Source of the DNA: Streptomyces sp. R41
GTDB taxonomy: Bacteria > Actinomycetota > Actinomycetes > Streptomycetales > Streptomycetaceae
DNA: 64,000 bases
NCBI RefSeq assembly: GCF_041053055.1
Contig: NZ_CP163443.1
Span: 9,345,001-9,409,000, forward strand
Reading direction: 5' to 3'
Shown here: positions 17,513-25,596 of the stretch, in pieces
Position numbering within the stretch: position 1 is the first letter of the stretch
Layout of the letters: every line of letters begins with the position of its first letter
The notes under the pieces: model-generated
Seen by the model: the letters and a program-made list of their open reading frames with translations, nothing else
Told to the model about the DNA's origin: nothing
Databases searched by the model: none
Position numbers and translations under genes: made by a program

Positions 17513-20500
17513 ATGCATGACGACCGCACCCTGGTCGAAGCCCGCCTCAAGCGCGTCCTCGACGAGCGCATACGCCCCGCCGTGTACCCCGAGTCCGTAC
17601 CGCTGGACGTGGCGGTGTGGCACGCGCCCGGCGAGCCCGTGCCGGTCGCTGAAGGGCTCGCGGCCGCACCGGATCCGATCGAGGTGGGCGCGCGCTGGGG
17701 TGCTCCGTGGGGGACCAGCTGGTTCCGGGTGACCGGGACCGTACCGGAGGCCTGGGCGGGTAAGACCGTCGAGGCGCTGCTGGACCTCGGCTTCGACGAG
17801 AACATGCCGGGCTTTCAGTGCGAGGGGCTCGTCTACCGGCCCGACGGCACTCCGGTGAAGGGCCTCAACCCGCGCAACCAGTGGGTGCGGATCGGAGCCC
17901 CGGTGGAGGGCGGCGAGGAGGTCCGGCTGCACATCGAGGCGGCCTCCAACCCGGTCATCCTGGACTACCACCCCTTCCTGTCCACGCAGTTGGGCGACAA
18001 GGAGACCGCCGGCAGCGAGCCGCGGTACCAGCTGGAGCGCATGGATCTCGCCGTCTTCGACGAGACCGTATGGCAGCTCGTCATCGATCTGGAGGTCCTC
18101 GGTGAGCTGATGGCCGAGCTGCCGGTGGAGTCGGCGCGGCGCTGGGACATCCTGCGGGCCGTGGAGCGGGCCCTGGACGCGGTGGACCTCCAGGACGTGG
18201 GCGGCACGGCGGCCGCGGCACGCGCGCGGCTGACGGACGTCCTGTCCACGCCCGCCGTCCCCTCCGCCCATCGCATCAGCGCCGTCGGGCACGCGCACAT
18301 CGACTCGGCCTGGCTGTGGCCGCTGCGCGAGACCGTCCGCAAGGTGGCCCGCACCACCTCCAACATGACCGCGCTCCTGGAGGACGAGCCCGACTTCGTC
18401 TTCGCCATGTCCCAGGCCCAGCAGTGGGCCTGGGTGAAGGAGCACCGGCCCGAGGTGTGGGCGCGGGTGAAGAAGGCGGTGGCCGACGGGCGGTTCGTGC
18501 CCGCCGGTGGCATGTGGGTCGAGTCGGACACGAACATGCCGGGCTCGGAGGCGATGGCCCGTCAGTTCGTGCACGGCAAGCGGTTCTTCCTCGACGAGTT
18601 CGGCATCGAGAACGACGAGGCCTGGCTGCCGGACACCTTCGGCTTCGCCGCCGGGCTGCCCCAGATCATCAAGGCGGCGGGCTCCAAATGGCTGCTGACC
18701 CAGAAGATCTCGTGGTCGCAGACCAACAAGTTCCCGCACCACACCTTCCAGTGGGAGGGCATCGACGGCACCCGCATCTTCACGCACTTCCCGCCCGTCG
18801 ACACCTACAACTGCTCCATGAAGGGCAGCGAAATCGCCCACGCCGCAAGCAACTTCAAGGACAAGGGCGTCGCCCGTCACTCCCTCGCGCCCACCGGCTG
18901 GGGTGACGGAGGCGGCGGCACCACGCGCGAGATGGTCGCCAAGGCGGCCCGGCTCCGCGACCTCGAAGGCTCCGCGACCGTGGTGTGGGAAACCCCCGAG
19001 AGGTTCTTCGAGAAGGCGGAAGCCGAGTACCCCAACGCCCCCGTGTGGGTCGGCGAGTTGTACCTGGAGCTGCACCGCGCCACGCTCACCAGCCAGGCGA
19101 AGACCAAGCAGGGCAACCGCCGCAGCGAACACCTCCTGCGCGAGGCCGAACTGTGGGCGTCGACCGCGACCGTACGGACCGGATTCCCCTATCCGTACAA
19201 GGAGCTGGACCGCATCTGGAAGACGGTGCTGCTCCACCAGTTCCACGACATCCTGCCCGGGTCGTCCATCGCCTGGGTGCACCGGGAGGCGCGCAGGACG
19301 TACGAGAAGGTCGCCGAGGAACTGGGCGGCATCATCGACGCGGCCCAGCGTGCGCTGGCCGGCGAGGGCCCGACGGCACTGCTCTTCAACTCCGCGCCGC
19401 ACAGCCGGGAGGGCGTGCCGGCCGGCGGTGCCGGTACGTCCCTCGTCGAGGGCGAGACCGCGCTCGCCCCGCGCGTGAACGGCGGCTACGTCCTCGACAA
19501 CGGCCTGCTGCGCATCGAGATCGACGCGCGGGGGCTGGTCGTCTCGGCGTACGACCTCGGCGCCGACCGCGAGACGATCGCACCCGGGCAGGCCGCCAAC
19601 CTGCTGCAGATCCACCCCGACTTCCCGAACATGTGGGACGCCTGGGACGTCGACGAGTTCTACCGCAACACGGTCGTCGACCTGGTCGACGCGGATGAGG
19701 TCGTGCCTGGTGAGGACGGCGTGTCGGTCCGGATCGTACGGTCCTTCGGCGCGTCGCGGGTCACCCAGGTGCTGTCGCTCGCGCCGGGCGAGCGACGGCT
19801 CGGCATCGACACCGAGGTCGACTGGCACGAGACCGAGAAGTTCCTGAAGCTCGCCTTCCCGCTGGACGTGCACGCCGACCGGTACGCGTCCGAGACCCAG
19901 TTCGGGCACTTCTACCGGCCGACCCACACCAACACGTCATGGGAGGCGGCCAAGTTCGAGGCGTGCAACCACCGCTTCGTGCACATCGAGGAGCCCGGCT
20001 GGGGCGTCGCCCTGGTCAACGACTCGACGTACGGCCATGACGTCACCCGGGCCGTACGCGACACCGACTCCGGTACGACCACCACCGTGCGCGTCTCGCT
20101 GCTGCGCGCCCCGCGCTTCCCCGACCCCGAGACCGACCAGGGCGTCCACCGCTTCCGGCATGCACTGGTACCGGGCGCGGCGATCGGCGACGCCGTGCGT
20201 GAGGGCTGGCGGATCAATCTGCCGGAGCGGCGAGTATCCGGCTCCCGGGACGTCGCCCCGCTGGTGACCGTCGACCAGGACGCGGTCGTCGTGACGGCGG
20301 TCAAACTCGCCGACGACGGCAGCGGTGACGTGGTCGTCCGCTTCCACGAATCCCACGGCGGCCGCACCCGGGCCACGCTCACCCCGGGCTTCGAGGTCGC
20401 GGCCGTCACGGTGACCGACCTGCTGGAGCGGCCGCTCGCCGAGGCGGCGGCGCCGGGGCGGGACGGCGACCGGATCACCGTGCCCCTGCGCCCGTTCGAG

Positions 20501-20530
20501 CTGATGACGCTCAGGCTGAAGCGCACCTGA
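17513..20530 (+). CDS. Alpha-mannosidase, GH38
   Basis: The 1005-residue protein has no signal peptide and starts at ATG 17513 with GGAG 7 bases upstream. It has an N-terminal jelly-roll region, then the GH38 domain with zinc ligands His262 and Asp264 in GHAHIDSAWLWPLRET, and the retaining nucleophile Asp339 in WVESDTNMPGSEAMARQF. The remainder forms the usual middle three-helix and large C-terminal beta domains (HQFHDILPGSSIAWVH). It removes alpha-mannose from N-glycan antennae; cytoplasmic location suggests action on imported oligosaccharide. It is the last gene of the importer operon, followed by a hairpin at 20550. Confidence 0.93.
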   Translation: MHDDRTLVEARLKRVLDERIRPAVYPESVPLDVAVWHAPGEPVPVAEGLAAAPDPIEVGARWGAPWGTSWFRVTGTVPEAWAGKTVEALLDLGFDENMPGFQCEGLVYRPDGTPVKGLNPRNQWVRIGAPVEGGEEVRLHIEAASNPVILDYHPFLSTQLGDKETAGSEPRYQLERMDLAVFDETVWQLVIDLEVLGELMAELPVESARRWDILRAVERALDAVDLQDVGGTAAAARARLTDVLSTPAVPSAHRISAVGHAHIDSAWLWPLRETVRKVARTTSNMTALLEDEPDFVFAMSQAQQWAWVKEHRPEVWARVKKAVADGRFVPAGGMWVESDTNMPGSEAMARQFVHGKRFFLDEFGIENDEAWLPDTFGFAAGLPQIIKAAGSKWLLTQKISWSQTNKFPHHTFQWEGIDGTRIFTHFPPVDTYNCSMKGSEIAHAASNFKDKGVARHSLAPTGWGDGGGGTTREMVAKAARLRDLEGSATVVWETPERFFEKAEAEYPNAPVWVGELYLELHRATLTSQAKTKQGNRRSEHLLREAELWASTATVRTGFPYPYKELDRIWKTVLLHQFHDILPGSSIAWVHREARRTYEKVAEELGGIIDAAQRALAGEGPTALLFNSAPHSREGVPAGGAGTSLVEGETALAPRVNGGYVLDNGLLRIEIDARGLVVSAYDLGADRETIAPGQAANLLQIHPDFPNMWDAWDVDEFYRNTVVDLVDADEVVPGEDGVSVRIVRSFGASRVTQVLSLAPGERRLGIDTEVDWHETEKFLKLAFPLDVHADRYASETQFGHFYRPTHTNTSWEAAKFEACNHRFVHIEEPGWGVALVNDSTYGHDVTRAVRDTDSGTTTTVRVSLLRAPRFPDPETDQGVHRFRHALVPGAAIGDAVREGWRINLPERRVSGSRDVAPLVTVDQDAVVVTAVKLADDGSGDVVVRFHESHGGRTRATLTPGFEVAAVTVTDLLERPLAEAAAPGRDGDRITVPLRPFELMTLRLKRT

Positions 20531-20549
20531 GACGCGGCATGGGCTGCGC

Positions 20550-20577
20550 GCCCGCGGCGGCATGAGCTGCCGCGGGC
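20550..20577 (+). terminator. Stem-loop after the mannosidase gene
   Basis: Arms GCCCGCGGC at 20550-20558 and GCCGCGGGC at 20569-20577 pair perfectly, with a further GC/GC pair inside the loop. It lies 20 bases after the stop codon. There is no U-tract. Confidence 0.6.
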
Positions 20578-20590
20578 CCCGCTACGGCGG

Positions 20591-20791
20591 GTGGGACTGC
20601 GAGCCCTGGGCTTGAGTGGCTGTGGGTCCTGCTGGGGCGGGTGGGACTGTGAGCCCTGGGCTTGAGTGGCTGTGGGTCCTGCTGGGGCGGGTGGGACTGT
20701 GAGCCCTGGGCTTGAGTGGCTGTGGGTCCTGCTGGGGCGGGTGGGACTGTGAGCCCTGGGCCTTGAGCGGCTGTGGGTCCGTTACGGCGGG
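20591..20791. repeat. 50-bp tandem repeat, about four copies
   Basis: Units begin GTGGGACTGTGAGCCCTGGG and end GGTCCTGCTGGGGCGG. Copies start at 20591, 20641, 20691 and 20741; the first three are nearly identical, the fourth is diverged and 51 bp long. A further degenerate start (GAGCAACTGCGAGCCC) follows. The array is intergenic and not a multiple of three, so it is not coding. Confidence 0.9.
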
Positions 20792-20809
20792 AGCAACTGC
20801 GAGCCCCAG

Positions 20810-21004
20810 GGCCTGTCTTCGGGATCGTCCCGGGTCGCGGGCCCTGGCACGCACCCCCAGAGGGGGACCTCCGCCGCGTTGTCGGCGGTTGCCGACGCTC
20901 CGCGTGGATGCCCTCCTCCGCCTTGCAGCGGCACGCACCAGACCCCGCTCGGGTCGGTTCACGGTCGCCGCCGCTCGGCGCCGGCCCGATCCGGAAGACA
21001 GGCC
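20810..21004. mobile_element. MITE-like element with terminal inverted repeats
   Basis: A 195-bp stretch starts GGCCTGTCTTCGGGATCG and ends CGATCCGGAAGACAGGCC, so the ends are inverted repeats of 18 bp with one mismatch. Both flanks read CCAG, a possible 4-bp target duplication. The inside has no gene. The interior looks like a sequence I associate with widespread streptomycete intergenic copies, but this could not be searched. It would be non-autonomous and mobilised by a transposase encoded elsewhere. Confidence 0.6.
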
Positions 21005-21136
21005 CCAGCCCGCGCCCGCCCGCCCGGCTCACCAGACCGTCCCAGCGCCCCCTTAGCCCACCTGGCCGCACGCGCCCGTGCATATCACGGGTCCGCGGCG
21101 CCTGCCGTGCTTCCATCGCGCCAGGAGGCATATGAC

Positions 21137-22144
21137 ATGGCTGATGACCGACAGCAGCACCCACAGCGGGACACCCACCCCCGACGATTCACCACCTCCC
21201 GGCGCCGCATGCTGGCCACCGCCGCGCTGGCGCCCGTAATGACCGGGGCGGTGGCCGGGGCCGCGAACGCGGCGGGCCGCAAGCAGGTCAAGCCGGTGAT
21301 GACGAAACTGGCCGACTGGACGGACGTGGGCGCGGCCCTGGGCCGCCCCGGCGACATGAAGCGGTACATGTACCACACGGGCCTGCCCCGCCGGGACCTC
21401 GAGGTGTACTCGCGCGGCATCAGGATCAAGCCCGCGCTCGCCCTCGGCACACACGTGGCCTTCGTCCGCTACGACGACGGCAACTCACTCCTCATGGGCG
21501 ACGCGGTGGTCACCGAGCGGGAACTCCAGCCGTTCAGCGATGCCCTGCAGGAGCACGGCATCTGGCAGACGGCGATCCACAAGCACCTGCTCGCCCACAA
21601 GCCCGACATCTGGTGGGTCCACGTGCACGCCCACGGCCCCGACCCAACGGCCGTGGCCCACGGCCTGCGTGCGGCGTTCGACTGCACGGCCACCCCGCCG
21701 CCGGATACGAACACCGCTTCCGTGAAGGAAACCCTCGACCTGGACACCGCCGCCATCGACGCCGCGATCGGCGTGAAGGGCCTGGTCGACGACGGTGTTT
21801 ACAAGAACACCTTCGTCCGCGCCGAGACCATCATCGACGACGGCATGGTCCTCCCTCCGGGCCTCGGCGCCACCACGGTGGTCAACTTCCAACCGCTCGG
21901 CCGCGGCCGAGCCGCGGTCAACGGCGACTTCGTCATGATCGCCAAGGAGGTCCAGGACGTCCTCACCGCCATCCGGCGCGCCGGAGCCGACCTCGTCGAG
22001 GTCCACCACCACAACCTCACCGACGAACCCAGACTCTTCTTTGTCCACTACTGGGCCGTGGGCGACGCGATCAAGCTCGCCAAGGGCCTGCGTCCCGCCG
22101 TGGACGCCACCAATGTCGTGCCGATGCCGGGAGCAGGTGGCTGA
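21137..22144 (+). CDS. DUF1259 (LppY/LpqO-type) exported protein
   Basis: ATG 21137 has AGGAGG 8 bases upstream. The 335-residue product has a twin-arginine signal (RRRMLATAALAPVMTGAVAG) and two tandem halves with matching motifs: KPALALGTHVAFVRY, ALQEHGIWQTAIHKHLLAH and PDIWWVHVHAHG, then VNGDFVMIAKEVQDVLTAI and LVEVHHHNLTDEPRLFFVHY. This duplicated, histidine-rich pattern is that of DUF1259, seen in the mycobacterial lipoproteins LppY and LpqO, whose role is not known. The many histidines suggest metal binding, which is inference. The P450 gene starts on its stop codon, so the two are translationally coupled. Confidence 0.85.
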   Translation: MADDRQQHPQRDTHPRRFTTSRRRMLATAALAPVMTGAVAGAANAAGRKQVKPVMTKLADWTDVGAALGRPGDMKRYMYHTGLPRRDLEVYSRGIRIKPALALGTHVAFVRYDDGNSLLMGDAVVTERELQPFSDALQEHGIWQTAIHKHLLAHKPDIWWVHVHAHGPDPTAVAHGLRAAFDCTATPPPDTNTASVKETLDLDTAAIDAAIGVKGLVDDGVYKNTFVRAETIIDDGMVLPPGLGATTVVNFQPLGRGRAAVNGDFVMIAKEVQDVLTAIRRAGADLVEVHHHNLTDEPRLFFVHYWAVGDAIKLAKGLRPAVDATNVVPMPGAGG

Positions 22145-23349
22145 TGACCATGAACGACGAGACCCTCACCTGCCCCTTCGACTTCAGCCGGGCCCTGGAA
22201 TTCGACCCCGAGCTCGCGGCCCTCATGGAACGCGAGTCCCTCACCCGCATCCGCCTTCCGTACGGCGAGTCCGACGTCTGGCTGGTCACCGACTTCGAAT
22301 CGGTCCAGCAGGTGACCTGCGACCGCCGCTTCAGCCGGGCCGAGATCATGGGCCACGACTACCCCCGGCTGACGCCGGAGCCCATCGTCTCCCGTGAGTC
22401 CATCAACGTCATGGACCCGCCGCACAGCAGCCGCGTACGGAGCCTGGTCTCCCAGGCGTTCACGCAACAGCGGGTCGACGGGATGCGGGAACGGATCGTC
22501 CTGCTCGCGGACTCTTTGCTGGACGACATGGAGAAGGAGGGGCCGCCGGCCGACCTGGTTCGGCACCTTTCCGACCCGTTCCCCCAGCACACCATCCTGG
22601 ATCTGCTCGGGATCCCCCGGGCCGAGTGGCCCCGGATGCACGAGTACGTCCACCGGCTCCTCGTCACCGGCCGCGGCAACAAGGAGGCGGCGGCCAAAGC
22701 GAAGGCCGACCTGACGGCCTACTTCCTCGACATGGTCGAGCAGCGCCGCCGCACCCCCGGCGACGACATCATCAGCGTGATGATCGCCGCCCGGGACGGC
22801 GAGGACCAGCTCACCGACAGGGAAATGGCCGTCATGGCCCTCACCCTGGTCCTCAGCGGCCAGGACACGGCGACCTGCCAGATCAGCGACATCGCGTATC
22901 TGCTGCTCACCCGCCCCGAGCTGGTCGACTACCTCCGGAAGGGCCCCGAGACCCTGACGGAGGGCATCCACGAGCTGCTGCGGTACATCCCGTTCCGCAA
23001 GGGGGTCGGGATTCCCCGAGTGGCGCTGGAGGACGTCGACTTGAACGGCGTGCGGATCCGGGCGGGCGAGTTCGTCCACGTGTCGTATCTGACCGCGAAC
23101 CGCGATCCCGCCCGTTATCCGAAGCCGCACGACATCGATTTCGAGCGGCCGCGCGCGCCTCATATGACGTTCGGCTGGGGCGGCCACCGCTGCATCGCGG
23201 TGCCCTTGGCCATGGCGGAACTCGAGGTGGCCGTCGGCCGGTTGCTGGAGCGCTTTCCCGGGCTGCGGTTGGCTGTGCCGCCGGAAGAGGTGCGGTGGGA
23301 CACGGAGACCATCCGGCGGTTCCCGATCGAGTTGCCGGTGACTTGGTGA
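22144..23349 (+). CDS. Cytochrome P450 monooxygenase
   Basis: ATG 22144 shares one base with the preceding TGA, and the ORF continues upstream in another frame only by chance. The 401-residue protein has the heme-binding loop HMTFGWGGHRCIAVPLA with axial Cys350, the ExxR pair Glu277/Arg280 in ELLRYIP, and an I-helix SGQDTA with Thr242. The I-helix has Gly-Gln-Asp-Thr rather than the common AGxxT. The C-terminal pattern (VSYLTANRDPARYPKPHDID ... PVTW) recalls soluble streptomycete P450s such as the CYP105/107/158 groups. No ferredoxin or biosynthetic genes lie beside it; the only partner is the DUF1259 protein. The substrate is unknown. Confidence 0.92.
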   Translation: MTMNDETLTCPFDFSRALEFDPELAALMERESLTRIRLPYGESDVWLVTDFESVQQVTCDRRFSRAEIMGHDYPRLTPEPIVSRESINVMDPPHSSRVRSLVSQAFTQQRVDGMRERIVLLADSLLDDMEKEGPPADLVRHLSDPFPQHTILDLLGIPRAEWPRMHEYVHRLLVTGRGNKEAAAKAKADLTAYFLDMVEQRRRTPGDDIISVMIAARDGEDQLTDREMAVMALTLVLSGQDTATCQISDIAYLLLTRPELVDYLRKGPETLTEGIHELLRYIPFRKGVGIPRVALEDVDLNGVRIRAGEFVHVSYLTANRDPARYPKPHDIDFERPRAPHMTFGWGGHRCIAVPLAMAELEVAVGRLLERFPGLRLAVPPEEVRWDTETIRRFPIELPVTW

Positions 23350-23721
23350 GAGGTAGGAAGGTGGTCCAGGTGGTGGGGGGAGAGGGTTAGGTGAGGGCGG
23401 TGGGGCGGCGTTTGGAATCGCGGGTGTGGATGGCTGGGGGCACACCGCGACTTCGAGGCAAGCGCCGCCCTCACCGCTGCTTCAGCAGGACTTGAACCAG
23501 TCGAGGTTCTCGACGCTCACAGCTCCCCCGGCTTCTTCTCGATCAGCGTCCGTGACGGTCGACTTCACGCAGACGGCGAGGCATCCGACCCCGTCGATGA
23601 AACTGCGGCGCGAGGAGATCCTGCGGGACTTCGCGGAGGCGGTGGAGGGGCTGTACGCGCAGGAGGCGGTAGGCGCTTAACGGTTCGCGGGGGTGGGGGC
23701 CGGCCGGGGAGGATGCGGACC
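23350..23721. other. Gap with a possible coding remnant
   Basis: No intact gene is seen in 372 bases. A short open frame ending TAA at 23680 has a plausible C-terminal helix in its last part (LRREEILRDFAEAVEGLYAQ), but its first half is poor in coding character. It may be the tail of a decayed gene. Confidence 0.35.
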
Positions 23722-24216
23722 GTGAACGGCATCGAGTTCTTCCACTACCCCTCGGACGAGCACCCGTCCTCCCACCTCTGGGGCCTCCGCGTCGACGGCA
23801 CCGACCTGCGCGCGCACGCGGCCTGGGCGACGCGCGAGCGGTGGCGTCCGGAGCTGGAGGACCAGTTCGAGGACCAGGAGAGGGAGTCGGCGGAGCTCAT
23901 CTGGCGCCAGCACGACGGCCTGGGGGTGGTGGACTTCGAGGACCGCCCCGACCACTTCCTGAGTCCGGCTGCCGTTCCCCTCCTGGGCTGCTCGTGCGGC
24001 ATCTGGGGCTGCTGGCCCCTCATGGCGCGGATCGCCGTGGCGCCTACGACGGTCACCTGGTCGTCCTTCCGTCAGCCTCACCGCGCACAGTGGGGCGAGC
24101 TGCCGATCGGCCTCTTCGTCTTCGAGCGGAAGGCGTACGAGGAGGCGCTGAGGTCACCGGCGGTGCTGACGGAGGACCCGCTGGGGCCGCCGCCGGCTCG
24201 CCTTGGAGTCGTCTGA
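23722..24216 (+). CDS. Hypothetical protein with CSCGIWGCWP motif
   Basis: GTG 23722 is preferred over ATG 23713 because the GGGGAGG ribosome binding site directly abuts the ATG but lies 9 bases from the GTG. The 164-residue acidic, soluble protein has no membrane helix. A striking cysteine/tryptophan motif (CSCGIWGCWP, three cysteines) lies near residue 95, followed by beta-rich sequence (RIAVAPTTVTWSSFRQPHR). I recognise the general streptomycete hypothetical type but no function. Its stop overlaps the start of the broken downstream gene (TGATG), so the two were probably one unit. Confidence 0.7.
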   Translation: MNGIEFFHYPSDEHPSSHLWGLRVDGTDLRAHAAWATRERWRPELEDQFEDQERESAELIWRQHDGLGVVDFEDRPDHFLSPAAVPLLGCSCGIWGCWPLMARIAVAPTTVTWSSFRQPHRAQWGELPIGLFVFERKAYEEALRSPAVLTEDPLGPPPARLGVV

Positions 24217-24687
24217 TGGCGATGTTCGTGCACCTGGCGTCCATGGCCGACACGCCGCGCGTCCGGCGGGCCGGTATCCGCGCGGTGAGTTACGGGCAGG
24301 GAGGCGCGCGGGGCGTGTACGGCTTCCCGGTGCTGCGGTCGTACACCCTCACTCACCAGTGGCTGCGAACGCCTGTCGCACCCCCTGGACGGTCCCCCGC
24401 CTCCGCCCAGGGCGCTGCTCGCCCGGCTCGAGGCGGCCGGCGACCCCGGGGACCCGGCCGCACTGCGTGCGGCGCTGCACTGGTTCGGGAAGCGCAGAGG
24501 CGGCCCGCTCACCGAACTGGGCCGCCTGTCCGCCCACCCCGACCCCTCGGTGCGGGAGGAGCTGGTGTGGGCGCTCGCGGGCTGGTCCACCCCGGGGGTC
24601 GCCGAGTTGCTGGACCACCTCGCCGACGATCCGGACTTCGACGTGCGGGAGGCGGTGGAGGCGGGCGTGGAGAGCTGGGAGGAGTGA
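24216..24687 (+). pseudogene. HEAT-repeat-type protein gene with internal deletion and frameshift
   Basis: The N-terminal part (MAMFVHLASMADTPRVRRAG ... RGVYGFPVLRSYTLTHQWLR) reads in the frame of the ATG at 24216. From about 24372 the good coding frame switches by one base: ERLSHPLDGPPPPPRALLAR followed by HEAT-like helices (LTELGRLSAHPDPSVREELV, PDFDVREAVEAG) to a stop at 24685. In the ATG frame, everything after TLTHQWLR turns into low-quality Arg/Gly/Pro sequence. My recollection of intact streptomycete relatives is of a central region of over 100 residues between these two parts; it is missing here. The junction at CTGCGAACG could be a short-homology deletion. Confidence 0.7.
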
Positions 24688-24741
24688 GGGTCCGCTCCGC
24701 AAAGTGATCCGAAGGAATCGCCTCAGGCCTTGAGCGGCTTC

Positions 24742-24830
24742 GGTCCTGCTGTGGCCGGAGTGCCTGCGGCCTCTGCGACTGGAGCTGAGTCCGCGACCAC
24801 TCCGGTCCTATTGTGGCCGGAGTGCCTGCG
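24742..24830. repeat. Two 27-bp direct repeats, 62 bp apart
   Basis: GGTCCTGCTGTGGCCGGAGT (continuing GCCTGCG) at 24742-24768 recurs as a copy with two changes at 24804-24830. The surrounding unit (CTTGAGCGGCTTCGGTCC, CTGGAGCTGAGTCCGCGACC) also resembles the 3' end of the adjoining regulator gene and the 50-bp repeats at 20591. Confidence 0.7.
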
Positions 24831-24834
24831 CCCC

Positions 24835-25536
24835 CTACGCCTTGAGCTGGGTCCGCAGCCACTCCTCCACCTCACCCACATGCGAGGCCGCCGCCGCCCG
24901 CGCCGCCTCCGGGTCGTGGGCGACCAGTGCCCGGTGGATCGCCGCGTGCTCGCGTCGTGTGCGCTCGAAGGCGCCTTCCTCCTGGTAGCCGCGCCAGACG
25001 CGGGCGCGGAAGGTGCGCGAGGAGAGGCCCTCCAGGATGGCCGCCATGGTGTCGTTGCCCGCGGCGGCGGCGATCTCGCGGTGGAAGGCCAGGTCGTGCG
25101 CGAGGATCTGTTCCGGATCGTCCGTCGCGTTCATCGCTGTCAGATGCTTCTCCACCTCGGCGAGCTGGTCGGGCGTGATCCGCGCGGCGGCCAGCGCGGT
25201 CGCCGTCGACTCCAGGATCCGGCGCAGCTCCAGCAGTTCGACCAGGCGCTGGCCGCGCGAGAGATCGGCCACGACACCAAAGGTCTCAAGGAGGTCGCCG
25301 GCCTCCAGCTGTGTCACGTAGATGCCTGATCCGTGTCGAGCCTCCAGCACACCGAGGACTGTGAGCGCGCGGATGGCCTCGCGCATCGAACTGCGCGAGA
25401 TGCCCAGCTGGGTCGCCAGATCACGCTCGGTCGGCAGCCGCTGCCCCGGCTCCAGGCGGCCCTCGCGGATCAACGCCTTGATCCGCTCGATGGCGCGCTG
25501 CGTCACGGTGCCCTTCTGCGGGGCCGGCTCGTCCAC
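24835..25536 (-). CDS. GntR/FadR-type regulator of L-fucose genes
   Basis: GTG 25536 is preceded by AGGAGGAAGT. The 233-residue protein has an N-terminal winged helix (RIKALIREGRLEPGQRLPTE, SRSSMREAIRALTVLGVLEA) and a C-terminal all-helical FCD sensor domain with histidine-containing segments (HDLAFHREIAAAAGN, RREHAAIHRALVAHD), the metal and ligand site of this subfamily. Such regulators typically repress sugar-acid pathways. It is divergent from the fucose import and catabolic operon, with a 15-bp palindrome in between, so L-fucose or a pathway acid such as L-fuconate is the probable inducer. Confidence 0.88.
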   Translation of the reverse strand: MDEPAPQKGTVTQRAIERIKALIREGRLEPGQRLPTERDLATQLGISRSSMREAIRALTVLGVLEARHGSGIYVTQLEAGDLLETFGVVADLSRGQRLVELLELRRILESTATALAAARITPDQLAEVEKHLTAMNATDDPEQILAHDLAFHREIAAAAGNDTMAAILEGLSSRTFRARVWRGYQEEGAFERTRREHAAIHRALVAHDPEAARAAAASHVGEVEEWLRTQLKA

Positions 25537-25581
25537 GCCACTTCCTCCTGTTTGTCGGGTGCGCCGCAGTCTAACGACCGG

Positions 25582-25596
25582 AGTGGTCGGACCACT
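25582..25596. promoter_or_regulatory. FadR-type operator palindrome
   Basis: AGTGGTCGGACCACT is a perfect 7+1+7 palindrome containing TGGTC-N-GACCA, the pattern bound by FadR-subfamily GntR proteins. A related half-site AGTGGTCTGA lies at 25646-25655 next to an AT-rich -10-like stretch. Both lie between the regulator and the fucose operon. Confidence 0.8.

Noticed and set aside
17369..19927. 852-codon minus-strand frame opposite the GH85 and GH38 genes
   Set aside because: Both plus-strand genes have intact catalytic motifs across the same bases; the opposite frame has none.
22144..23349. P450 as part of a natural-product gene cluster
   Set aside because: No synthase, carrier-protein, ferredoxin or tailoring genes lie nearby; sugar-use genes flank it on both sides.
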